This document shows, piece after piece, positions 16,899-24,229 of a DNA stretch of 48,530 nucleotides. The position numbers and the translations under genes are program-made. Source of the stretch: Bacteroidales bacterium. GTDB taxonomy: Bacteria; Bacteroidota; Bacteroidia; Bacteroidales; UBA932. The DNA lies in contig JAGCUK010000038.1 in the NCBI GenBank assembly GCA_017962925.1, forward strand, positions 1-48,530, given 5' to 3'. Under the pieces are notes generated by a model that saw only the letters and a list, made by a program, of their open reading frames with translations, did not search any database and was not told the origin of the DNA. How positions within the stretch are numbered: the stretch's first letter is position 1; every line of letters begins with the position of its first letter.

Positions 16899-18144
16899 TC
16901 AACAATATGTTTTTGGAGTCGGCGATAATGCTCAGCTCCTCGGTTACAAGATAATATTTTGCCTTGCGGGGCAATTGGATGGCAGATGTGCCTTTGCCGG
17001 CACCCAGCCAGGCGGCGAGGTCCCCTTCGCTCCCGAAGGCCAGCCATCCGCCCTGCGCAGCGCAGCAGGAATCATCCGCTAACCTGAAAGCATCTCCCAG
17101 CAGAGCGGGGATGAATCCGGCGCGGGCGTTCTCCCCTATCGCGGCGTTGCGCGCCTTCTTCTGCGGGCGGAGCAGCAGCACTTCGTGGGAATCCCATCTC
17201 ACCACCGCCACTTCCTTGGGGGAAAGCTCCCCGAACCAGGTCTCAGGGCTCTTGCCGGCGGCCTTTTTCAGCGCAGCCAGATGCCCGCGGTATTTCGAGA
17301 GCTCTGCGCGGCGGTCGAGGCAATCCTGCCAGGCGGCGAGATAATCCTTCGCATCCTTCAGGGGCAGGCCCATCACGAAGGATGCATTCTGCGGCAGCAC
17401 GGCGGCCACTCCGCAATCGGCGGCTGGCAGCGCGGCAAACATCTCGCACAGGTACTTCCTGTTGCCATCCCCCCGGAACCTCACGCCGATCTTCTCGCGG
17501 GAGTAGGAGTTGAATTCCAGCAGGGTCCACTCCGCGGCACCGGCGAAGAAGCGCACCAGGTCCTTGCGGGCAAAGTGCGTGGCAAGCATCTTCCTGGGCA
17601 GCAGGCGGGATGCGCTCTCGTTCTTGAGGAGGATGCATCCGCGGCCGCCTTCCGACATCGCTGCGGCTTGCACGAAGCCCCGGGCGTCCAGAATGGAATT
17701 GCCGCATTCGACGTGCCGGAGCGCCTCGTCCAGCATTTGCTGCGAGGGGCTGATGAGAACTGCGGCACGTTTGGGCATGAGCTCGCCGGTGTAGATGGCC
17801 CGGAGGCCGTTTTCCTCCGCCTGCGCCAACAGCTTCCGGACGGTGGAGGAACTATCCTCCGAAGCCCTGCCGGCATCTATGCTCAGCAGGGGGATGAGCC
17901 CGGCGCTATAGTCGTAGGAGAGGATGGTCTCGGCGCTCCCGAGGCGGCCGTAATCCAGGCGCCGGAACACCAAGGTGGAATCCAGGAGAAGCTCCAGCGC
18001 ATCGTCGCAACGGTCGAAATGCATCACCGCCAGCGAGCGGGACGGCACCGTTCGCATCAGCTGCGACATCTCCGCATTCCCGCCTTTGGAGCAGGAAACT
18101 ACGCAAAAGATTGCGATGGCGGAGAGCAGGATGGAACTTCTCAT
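16888..18144 (-). CDS. Lipoprotein of unknown function, first gene of six-gene operon
   Basis: 418 residues from ATG 18144. Signal MRSSILLSAIAIFCVVSCSK has a lipobox (VVSC, Cys 18). The mature part begins SRSLAVMHFDRCDDAL and includes YSAGLIPLLSID, a layout that reminds me of DUF3352-like Bacteroidota lipoproteins of unknown function, but the match is weak. No catalytic motif is visible. A minus-strand TATATTTG box (18163-18170) is 18 nt upstream, divergent from the phosphodiesterase promoter. It probably leads the operon down to the phosphodiester glycosidase gene at 11426. Confidence 0.7.
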   Translation of the reverse strand: MRSSILLSAIAIFCVVSCSKGGNAEMSQLMRTVPSRSLAVMHFDRCDDALELLLDSTLVFRRLDYGRLGSAETILSYDYSAGLIPLLSIDAGRASEDSSSTVRKLLAQAEENGLRAIYTGELMPKRAAVLISPSQQMLDEALRHVECGNSILDARGFVQAAAMSEGGRGCILLKNESASRLLPRKMLATHFARKDLVRFFAGAAEWTLLEFNSYSREKIGVRFRGDGNRKYLCEMFAALPAADCGVAAVLPQNASFVMGLPLKDAKDYLAAWQDCLDRRAELSKYRGHLAALKKAAGKSPETWFGELSPKEVAVVRWDSHEVLLLRPQKKARNAAIGENARAGFIPALLGDAFRLADDSCCAAQGGWLAFGSEGDLAAWLGAGKGTSAIQLPRKAKYYLVTEELSIIADSKNILLNVN

Positions 18145-18162
18145 AATTGTATCTAAAGAATA

Positions 18163-18170
18163 CAAATATA
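18163..18170 (-). promoter_or_regulatory. Promoter -7 box for the six-gene operon
   Basis: Minus strand TATATTTG, 18 nt before ATG 18144; no other promoter-like box is evident down to 11426, where the genes overlap or are separated by at most 7 nt. Confidence 0.5.
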
Positions 18171-18184
18171 CGAAGTATTTTTTC

Positions 18185-18192
18185 TATTTTTG
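18185..18192 (+). promoter_or_regulatory. Promoter -7 box for the phosphodiesterase gene
   Basis: TATTTTTG, 22 nt before ATG 18215; back to back with the box at 18163-18170. Confidence 0.45.
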
Positions 18193-18214
18193 TAGAAACA
18201 CTTAACTCTTGCAC

Positions 18215-19138
18215 ATGAAAAAACTCTTAACCTTCATGATTCTTCTGTGCTGCATTTCCGCAGTGGACATGGATGCCGCACGCAAAAAAGCAAAGCATGT
18301 TATTATGATAGGGCTGGACGGATGGTCCGCAGAAGGCCTCCGCAAGGCTGATATGTCCCAGATGCCCAATGTCAAGTATCTGATGGACAATGGCGCCTGG
18401 ACCTTGAAAAAGCGCTCCGTGATGCCTTCCGCATCCGCCATCAACTGGGCGACCATGTTCATGGGAACCCCTACCGAGATGCACGGATTCGACAAGTGGA
18501 ACTCCACCAAGGGAACCATCCCTTCCACCACCGATAACGGGCACGGAATTCCTCCTACCATCTATACCATCATGCGACAGCAGTTCCCCAAAGCGGAGCT
18601 TGGCCTGGCATGCGACTGGAAGGGCGTGGGCGCAGTTTCCGATACTCTGGCGATGGATTTCTATAAGTATATCGGCACCTACAAGGGCAAGCAAATTCTC
18701 ATCACTCCCGAGGAATATGCCCAGATCGCAGTGAATTACATTAAGGAGAAGAAACCTACATTCTTCACCTTCTATTTCGGCATCACCGATAACATCGGCC
18801 ACAACTATGGCTGGTGCAGCCCCGAATACATGCAGTGCCAGTACGACGTGGATAAGGGAATTGGCTTGATCATCCAGGCCATCAAGGATGCCGGCATCTT
18901 CGACGATACCATCATCATCCTCAGCTCAGACCATGGCGGAAAGGGCAAGGGCCACGGAAAGTTCACTCTCGAGGAACTCGAGACACCTTTCGTGCTCTAT
19001 GGAAAGAAGGTGAAGAGCGGGTATGAGATGACTCTTCCCGTGATTCAGTACGATACCGCCGCTACCATCGCCTACATTCTCGGTGCAACTATTCCCGAGG
19101 ACTGTCGTGGCAAACCGGTTAAGGAGGCCTTCAAGTAG
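18215..19138 (+). CDS. Alkaline phosphatase superfamily protein (nucleotide pyrophosphatase/phosphodiesterase type)
   Basis: About 307 residues from ATG 18215. The signal peptide MKKLLTFMILLCCISAVDMDA directs it to the periplasm. Metal-site motifs of the alkaline phosphatase superfamily are present: IMIGLDGWSAEG (metal Asp), VMPSASAINWATMFMG (nucleophile position Ser or Thr), HGFDKWNS, FGITDNIGHNYGW (Asp and His ligands) and LSSDHGGKGKGHGKF (Asp-His ligands). This is the layout of ENPP-like phosphodiesterases; the substrate may be a nucleotide or a phospholipid head group. Only one nucleotide separates its stop from the stop of the convergent hydrolase gene. Confidence 0.88.
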   Translation: MKKLLTFMILLCCISAVDMDAARKKAKHVIMIGLDGWSAEGLRKADMSQMPNVKYLMDNGAWTLKKRSVMPSASAINWATMFMGTPTEMHGFDKWNSTKGTIPSTTDNGHGIPPTIYTIMRQQFPKAELGLACDWKGVGAVSDTLAMDFYKYIGTYKGKQILITPEEYAQIAVNYIKEKKPTFFTFYFGITDNIGHNYGWCSPEYMQCQYDVDKGIGLIIQAIKDAGIFDDTIIILSSDHGGKGKGHGKFTLEELETPFVLYGKKVKSGYEMTLPVIQYDTAATIAYILGATIPEDCRGKPVKEAFK

Positions 19139-19139
19139 T

Positions 19140-20036
19140 CTATCTCAAGAAGAACCTTTCGAGATTTTCGATGGCTTTCTGGGTGCCGGTGGCATCGAAA
19201 CCGTGTCCCTGACCATCCAGAACAACCAGTTCGGCGTTCTTATAGACTTTTACGGCCTGCTGAGAGTTAGCTATCGGCACCGTAGTATCCTGGGTCCCGT
19301 GCATAATAAGTACGGGACCTTCGTATTTCCCGATGACATCGAAGGGATAAATGCCGTATGCATCGACAGCATACTTCTTATAGATTGTATGCCCTTGCAC
19401 CGTTACGCTTTCCGGGAGATTCTCCACCCCGCCGAGCAGGCCGGCGTACTGGCGCACGATTTCCGGAAGGTTGAAGGCCGGGAACATCAGGCCCAGAGCC
19501 AAGACATCGGCAGGATGATCGGCAGCATAAAGAGCCGCCACAAGGCCTCCCTGGCTGCCCCCCATCAAGAATATCCTACCAGAATCGATATCCTCGCGAG
19601 CCTTTATCGCCGCATAAACCGCGGTCAGATCCTGAACCTCGGTAAGAATGGTATTGTCGGATTTATTACCTTCACTGAGGCTGGCACCACTGGGGCCACC
19701 GCAGAAATCGAAACAGCAGGACACGATTCCCTGCTTGGCAGCCGCCCTGGCATACACTTCCGTATCCTTCCAGGAGGCATCCAGGCCCGTGCAGAAAATC
19801 GCAGCGGACTTGGAATACTTCTCCAATTCCTTCGGCAGATAGAGTTTCCCGCCGATCTTCAGGCTTCCACGGGTTGTCTGGAAATCTGCCTCGACCACGG
19901 TATAAGGAGGCTCGGGCCGCCCAACCTCCGGCTCCTCCGGAGTGTCGGGCTTATCCTCCTTGCATGAATTAATCAGCGCGACGAAGCAGAACATAACCGC
20001 CGCCAGCCAAAAGGCTTTCAATAACACATTTCTCAT
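19140..20036 (-). CDS. Alpha/beta hydrolase lipoprotein (S9-like esterase/peptidase)
   Basis: About 298 residues from ATG 20036. The start is chosen because a TATTTTTG promoter box lies at 20068-20075, between this ATG and the furthest upstream start at 20102. Lipobox INSC follows a long hydrophobic helix (AFWLAAVMFCFVALINSC). The alpha/beta-hydrolase core shows the nucleophile elbow MGGSQGGLVAAL (Ser), the acid in HGTQDTTVPIANS (Asp) and His in LDGQGHGFDATG, with an oxyanion region around FCTGLDASW. Such lipoproteins act as esterases or peptidases on the cell envelope; the substrate is unknown. Confidence 0.87.
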   Translation of the reverse strand: MRNVLLKAFWLAAVMFCFVALINSCKEDKPDTPEEPEVGRPEPPYTVVEADFQTTRGSLKIGGKLYLPKELEKYSKSAAIFCTGLDASWKDTEVYARAAAKQGIVSCCFDFCGGPSGASLSEGNKSDNTILTEVQDLTAVYAAIKAREDIDSGRIFLMGGSQGGLVAALYAADHPADVLALGLMFPAFNLPEIVRQYAGLLGGVENLPESVTVQGHTIYKKYAVDAYGIYPFDVIGKYEGPVLIMHGTQDTTVPIANSQQAVKVYKNAELVVLDGQGHGFDATGTQKAIENLERFFLR

Positions 20037-20067
20037 ATGTAAACGACTATCCCTAAAGGGCCTGCAA

Positions 20068-20075
20068 CAAAAATA
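20068..20075 (-). promoter_or_regulatory. Promoter -7 box deciding the hydrolase start
   Basis: Minus strand TATTTTTG, 31 nt upstream of ATG 20036. Confidence 0.45.
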
Positions 20076-20100
20076 GCAATTATCTTTGAATAATGAGCGC

Positions 20101-20180
20101 ACCAGCGCGAACGGTGGTTATTTCGGAGCGAAGCGACCGAGGGGGCGCAGGGGGATTCCTCCCCCGCCAAACATGGTGAT
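20101..20180. repeat. GC-rich intergenic palindromic element
   Basis: The stretch between the hydrolase promoter and the tRNA terminator is unusually GC-rich and contains a hairpin, GGGGGATTCCTCCCCC, plus the core GAGCGAAGCGA (20126-20136). The same 11-nt core occurs inside the in-frame insert of aroK (43774-43784). A 28-codon ORF starting ATGAGCGCACC behind a TATCTTTG box (20081-20088) crosses it but has no recognisable product. It looks like a member of a dispersed palindromic repeat family. Confidence 0.4.
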
Positions 20181-20181
20181 C

Positions 20182-20230
20182 AGAGGCTACGAAAAAGGCG
20201 CCCGCTCAGGGTGCCTTTTTCGTAGCCTCT
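20182..20230 (-). terminator. Long palindrome/terminator sharing the tRNA-Arg 3' end
   Basis: Arms 20182-20199 and 20213-20230 are perfect 18-bp inverted repeats (AGAGGCTACGAAAAAGGC and its complement), extended by a G-T pair and CCC/GGG to about 22 bp with a 5-nt loop. On the minus strand the inner part reads AAAAAGGC...GCCTTTTT, an intrinsic terminator just behind the tRNA. The outer 8 bp of one arm are the last eight nucleotides of the tRNA itself, repeated inverted on the far side. Confidence 0.75.
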
Positions 20231-20294
20231 ACAGGAATCGAACCTGTATTTAAGGTTTAGGAAACCTCCGTTCTATCCGTTGAACTAAGAGGCC
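20223..20294 (-). tRNA. tRNA-Arg (anticodon CCU)
   Basis: A 72-nt cloverleaf on the minus strand starting GGCCTCTTAGTTC. Acceptor arms GGCCTCT/AGAGGCT pair with a G-U at 1:72; D-arm GTTC/GAAC; anticodon stem GAGGT/ACCTT with loop TTCCTAA giving anticodon CCT; T-loop TTCGAAT with stem ACAGG/CCTGT; discriminator A. CCA is not encoded. It lies 8 nt downstream of rpmF and is probably co-transcribed with it. It decodes AGG. Confidence 0.93.
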
Positions 20295-20302
20295 CTGAGA
20301 TT

Positions 20303-20485
20303 TTAGTTCTCGTCCTTAACAATAATCTGACGACCACGATAGTAGCCGCACTCAGGACATACCCTGTGATACATTACGGTTGCACCGCAATTAGGGCAAG
20401 TTGCAAGAGTAGGAACAGGAGCGAAATCGTGAGTACGACGCTTGTCCCTGCGCTGCTTTGAGAGTTTGTGTTTCGGATGTGCCAT
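20303..20485 (-). CDS. rpmF: 50S ribosomal protein L32
   Basis: 60 residues starting MAHPKHKLSKQRRDKRRTH, the typical L32 basic N-terminus, and carrying a zinc ribbon CPNC...CPEC (TCPNCGATVMYHRVCPEC) and the tail GYYRGRQII. It is a small structural protein of the large ribosomal subunit. The gene follows yceD by 21 nt, the arrangement found in many bacteria, and precedes the tRNA-Arg gene. Confidence 0.97.
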   Translation of the reverse strand: MAHPKHKLSKQRRDKRRTHDFAPVPTLATCPNCGATVMYHRVCPECGYYRGRQIIVKDEN

Positions 20486-20506
20486 TGTACTATATTTTAT
20501 TTATTG

Positions 20507-21043
20507 TTATTTCAAAATGTCCTTCAGCACTGCAAACGGACTCCCGGCTGCGGGAGCCTCGGTTGCAGTATCTTCCGTACTCAAATACTTCAGAGCTTCC
20601 GGATTGCACTCCCCTTCGGGATGAACCCTCTGCATCGGCAGATAAATGCAGGTATAGTCATAGACGAACTGCGATAGGTCCAGCTCCGAAGAGCCATCAG
20701 GAATCATAACGATTTCCCTATCCCCAGCGTCAGCAGTCTCTGCACTCTCTCCGAACTTCACGCTCAGTTTGAACCCCGTATTCACAGGCAGCTCAAGTTC
20801 CTCCAGACATCTGTCGCAAAGAACCGTCACCTTGCCCACTATGGTGCAGTCCACGCCGAAAAAGCGCATCGCCTTTTCCACATGCACATCCACCTCGAGA
20901 TCCGCATCAAGAATCTCCGAGTTGCCGGAATTGCCAAAGAACTTTCCGTCGGCACGCCATTTAAACTGCGTCCCGCCTTGTGTCAGGCCACTTAAGGGTA
21001 TAACAAAGGGCTGCAAAGGTACAAAATTTTTTTCTATTATCAA
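20507..21043 (-). CDS. yceD: YceD/DUF177 family protein
   Basis: 178 residues. The DUF177 core is seen as LTVLCDRCLEEL-like segment VTVLCDRCLEELELPV and the C-terminal motif YDYTCIYLPMQRVHPEGEC, in which plant and bacterial members have a conserved P-x-x-x-x-H/C pattern. The family is linked genetically to rpmF and to 23S rRNA accumulation in plants and bacteria. Start overlaps the stop of typA by 4 bp (ATGA), and rpmF follows, so the trio is co-transcribed. Confidence 0.9.
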   Translation of the reverse strand: MIIEKNFVPLQPFVIPLSGLTQGGTQFKWRADGKFFGNSGNSEILDADLEVDVHVEKAMRFFGVDCTIVGKVTVLCDRCLEELELPVNTGFKLSVKFGESAETADAGDREIVMIPDGSSELDLSQFVYDYTCIYLPMQRVHPEGECNPEALKYLSTEDTATEAPAAGSPFAVLKDILK

Positions 21044-22844
21044 TCAGCGTTGTCACTATTTCTTTTACGCGCAAGCGGATCAAGCAAAATCTTGCGAATG
21101 CGCATAAAATGAGGCGTCACCTCCACAAGCTCATCCTCCTGAATATACTCCAGCGCCTCCTCCAAAGAGAACTTGATGGCGGGCGGCAGAATAATCTTCT
21201 CGTCGGATCCGGCAGCACGCACGTTGGTGAGCTGCTTGGCCTTGCAGATATTGATGTTCAGGTCCCTCTCGCGGGTATGCTCGCCAACCACCTGCCCGGC
21301 GTAAATCTCCTCTCCAGGCTCCACGAAGAAGCGTCCGCGGTCCAGCAGCTTATTCATGGAATAGGCCTTGGCATCCCCCGTCTCCAGCGAAACCAGCGAA
21401 CCGTTGTTGCGATGCTCGATCTCGCCTTTGTAGGGTTGATAATCTTTGAAGCGATAGGCCACGATGGCCTCTCCCTGAGTAGCTGTCAGCAAGTTCGAGC
21501 GAAGCCCCATCAGGCCGCGGGTAGGAATCTCGAATTCGAGCAGAGTGCGGTCTCCGCGGGGTTCCATGCGCAGCAGCGCGCCCTTGCGGCGGGTAGATAT
21601 CTCTATGGCGGCTCCCACGAACTCCTCCGGCACCTCGATGGACATCTCTTCGATAGGCTCGCAGCGCTGTCCGTTGATGGTCTTGTCCAGCACCTTCGGC
21701 TGGCCTACCTGCAACTCGAAGCCCTCCCGGCGCATGGTTTCTATCAGCACCGAAAGATGCAGCACGCCGCGCCCGTAGACCACGAATGAATCCGCGCCGA
21801 GGCCGGGTTTCACGCGCAGGGCGAGGTTCTTCTCCAGCTCCTTTTCCAGGCGCTCCTTGATATGGCGCGAAGTCACGTACTTGCCGTCCCTCCCGAAGAA
21901 AGGAGAATTATTAATGGTGAAGAGCATGCTCATCGTGGGCTCGTCCACAGCGATAGGCGGCAGTGCCTCGGGATTCTCCAAATCGGCGATGGTATCCCCG
22001 ATCTCGAAGCCCTCGATGCCAACGACGGCGCAGATATCTCCGCAGCCGACCTCATCCACATTGCTCTTGCCGAGGCTTCGAAGGTCATCAGCTGCTTGAT
22101 CTTATGCTTCTGGACTATATCGTAGCGCTTGCAGAGGCTGATCTGCTGCCCGGTGCGAAGCGATCCGCGAGTGATCTTGCCGACGGCGATGCGCCCTACG
22201 TAAGGCGAGTATTCCAAGGAGGATATCAGCAGCTGCGGCGTGCCTTCTACCACGGCGGGAGCGGGCACTTCTTCGAGGATGACGTCCAGCAGAGGGGTGA
22301 TGTCGGTGCCGGGATTCCTCCAATCCAGCGACATCCAGCCCTGCTTCGCGGAGCCATACACGGTCTTGAAGTCCAACTGCTCCTCGGTGGCGTCCAGATT
22401 GAACATAAGGTCGAAGACTTCTTCCTGCACTTCATCCGGGCGGCAATTGGGCTTATCTACCTTATTTATTACTACTATAGGCTTCTTGCCCATCTGGAGG
22501 GCCTTCTGAAGCACAAAGCGCGTCTGGGGCATACAACCCTCGAAGGCATCCACCAGAAGCAGCACACCGTCCGCCATATTGAGCACACGCTCGACCTCTC
22601 CGCCGAAATCACTATGCCCGGGAGTATCTATGATATTGATCTTTACATCCTTGTAGGTGACCGATACGTTCTTGGCGAGGATGGTGATTCCGCGCTCACG
22701 CTCCAGGTCATTGCTGTCCAGGATAAGCTGCCCAAGGTTCTCCGGCTGACGCACCAGGTTCGCCTGATAGATCATGCGGTCCACCAACGTAGTCTTGCCA
22801 TGGTCCACGTGGGCTATGATTGCTATGTTTCTGATTTCTTGCAT
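21040..22844 (-). pseudogene. typA: TypA/BipA ribosome-associated GTPase, with apparent one-base frameshift
   Basis: Two frames together cover the family's full length of about 600 residues. The first (start 22844) has all GTPase motifs: [37 protein letters not shown], and runs to HKIKQLMTFE; the second (to 21040) resumes at NVDEVGCGDICAVVGIEGFE and includes domain III and the C-terminal region through LARKRNSDNAD. Adding one G near 22074-22077 (GAAGCCTCGG to GAAGGCCTCGG on the minus strand) restores FEGLGKSNVDEVG, the expected sequence. So the gene either carries a true one-base deletion or the base is a sequencing or assembly error; every other residue looks conserved. TypA binds ribosomes under stress or at low temperature. 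A TATCTTTG promoter box is at 22862-22869. Confidence 0.88.
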
Positions 22845-22861
22845 ATATAATTTTTAACGCG

Positions 22862-22869
22862 CAAAGATA
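22862..22869 (-). promoter_or_regulatory. Promoter -7 box for typA-yceD-rpmF-tRNA
   Basis: Minus strand TATCTTTG, 18 nt upstream of ATG 22844; it lies immediately downstream of the terminator of the ompA gene. Confidence 0.5.
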
Positions 22870-22870
22870 C

Positions 22871-22903
22871 AAAAAAAACAGGCTGGTCAACTGGCCAGCC
22901 TGT
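22871..22903 (-). terminator. Rho-independent terminator of the OmpA-family gene
   Basis: On the minus strand ACAGGCTGG pairs with CCAGCCTGT (22878-22886 and 22895-22903) around an 8-nt loop and is followed by eight T residues. Confidence 0.88.
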
Positions 22904-22926
22904 CGAAACATAAATTTGTTTTTAAA

Positions 22927-24096
22927 TTACTGCTTCTCGATGATAACAGCACGGTTGAGTTCAGGAGTTGCGAACCTTTCGGTGCCATCCCACTCAACGA
23001 CGGTGATGTTCTCACGGCTTACGCCAAGCTCATCAACGAGGTTGTAGACAGTCTTAGCACGCTGCTCGGAGAGCTGCTTGTTGCGAGCCTTGGAACCGGT
23101 GCCGGTGTCTGCGCTACCATTGAGCGTGAACTTAACATTCTCGCCACGGGAGATGATGTTCTTGATTGCGTATTCGGCGTGTGCCTTCTCCTTCTTGGAG
23201 AGCTTGCTCTGACCAATCTCGAAGTAAACAACCACGGGCTCGTCGAAGAGACCATCAACATTGGTGCTGGCGGCCTTCTTGGCTTCGTCAACAAGCTGCT
23301 TGGCCTCGTCCTTAGCGTTGTCAGCTTCCTTCTTTGCATCGTCGGCAGCCTTCTGTGCGCCAGCGACCTTGGACTCTGCGGCATCCTGTGCAGCCTTTGC
23401 AGCAGCGATAGCAGCAGCAGCGGCAGCAGCGGTGGTAGCAGTGCGGGTCCAGTTGGTCTTGCCTGCATTGTAAACTACACCAACCTCGAGCTTCCAATAG
23501 TTGTAGGTGTCACCGGCGGTGGTGAGGAGCTTGCTGTCAGCAAGGATTCCACCGAGATCGCCGAAGATGCCCCACTTCTCGCTGAGGTTCAGAGTGCCAT
23601 AGAGACCGGCACCTGCACCAGCGGTGAGGGCTTTGCCACCCCTCATGAAAGGAGCGAGGGAGAGATAAGGACTGAGCTCGAACTTGCGGCCTTCCTTGTA
23701 TCCCCACCAAGCGTTGCAGATGTTCCAAACGATGTCAACGTGTGCATAGTTCAGGTTCTTTACAACGTCAGCGACGGGATCAACGGTCTGCATGCCGGTC
23801 CATCCGAAACGGACACCGTAGCAAGGCTCGATCCATTTGAGAGCGAAGAGCTCGATTCCACCAGGGAATGCCTTGGTGAAGTTACCGATCTGGCCATAAA
23901 CAGTGGGAATGTACAGAGGAGTAGTGGTAGTGGTAGGAATAGCATTCCAGCCAAGACCAATCGTCCAGTTGTCCCAGAAGCCATTGGTTTCATAGCCACC
24001 GAACTTGAGATTTCCGTTCTCATCCCTGTTGGTCTCCTGCGCGAAGGAAGCAACTGCGATCAGAACTGCGGCAGCAATTGCGAAAAACTTTTTCAT
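22927..24096 (-). CDS. OmpA-family outer membrane protein
   Basis: 389 residues. Signal peptide MKKFFAIAAAVLIAVASFAQ; residues about 20-210 form an eight-stranded-barrel-like region with many Tyr, Trp and Gly; residues about 215-285 are an Ala/Lys/Asp-rich helical linker (AAAIAAAKAAQDAAESKVAG and KKEADNAKDEAKQLVDEA); the C-terminal 110 residues are an OmpA-like peptidoglycan-binding domain (VVYFEIGQSKLSKKEK, GSADTGTGSKARNKQLSEQR, with Asp and Arg for diaminopimelate binding). It links the outer membrane to murein. A TATATTTG box at 24177-24184 gives a 5' leader of about 75 nt, and a strong terminator follows, so it is a single-gene transcript, as expected for an abundant protein. Confidence 0.93.
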   Translation of the reverse strand: MKKFFAIAAAVLIAVASFAQETNRDENGNLKFGGYETNGFWDNWTIGLGWNAIPTTTTTPLYIPTVYGQIGNFTKAFPGGIELFALKWIEPCYGVRFGWTGMQTVDPVADVVKNLNYAHVDIVWNICNAWWGYKEGRKFELSPYLSLAPFMRGGKALTAGAGAGLYGTLNLSEKWGIFGDLGGILADSKLLTTAGDTYNYWKLEVGVVYNAGKTNWTRTATTAAAAAAAIAAAKAAQDAAESKVAGAQKAADDAKKEADNAKDEAKQLVDEAKKAASTNVDGLFDEPVVVYFEIGQSKLSKKEKAHAEYAIKNIISRGENVKFTLNGSADTGTGSKARNKQLSEQRAKTVYNLVDELGVSRENITVVEWDGTERFATPELNRAVIIEKQ

Positions 24097-24176
24097 ACTG
24101 TTTTTTTTATTTAGTTAACTAAAAATTAAACTACAAACTAAACTGCAACGGCTCAAATGAGGGCACAATTGCGCTG

Positions 24177-24184
24177 CAAATATA
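24177..24184 (-). promoter_or_regulatory. Promoter -7 box for the OmpA-family gene
   Basis: Minus strand TATATTTG, 80 nt upstream of ATG 24096, implying a long AT-rich 5' leader. Confidence 0.45.
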
Positions 24185-24229
24185 GCAAGATTTCATTAAT
24201 TAACAAAATTAATTAACAATTTATCCACA

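Noticed and set aside
21109-22850. Long plus-strand open frames opposite typA
   Set aside because: They mirror the codon structure of typA and match no protein family.
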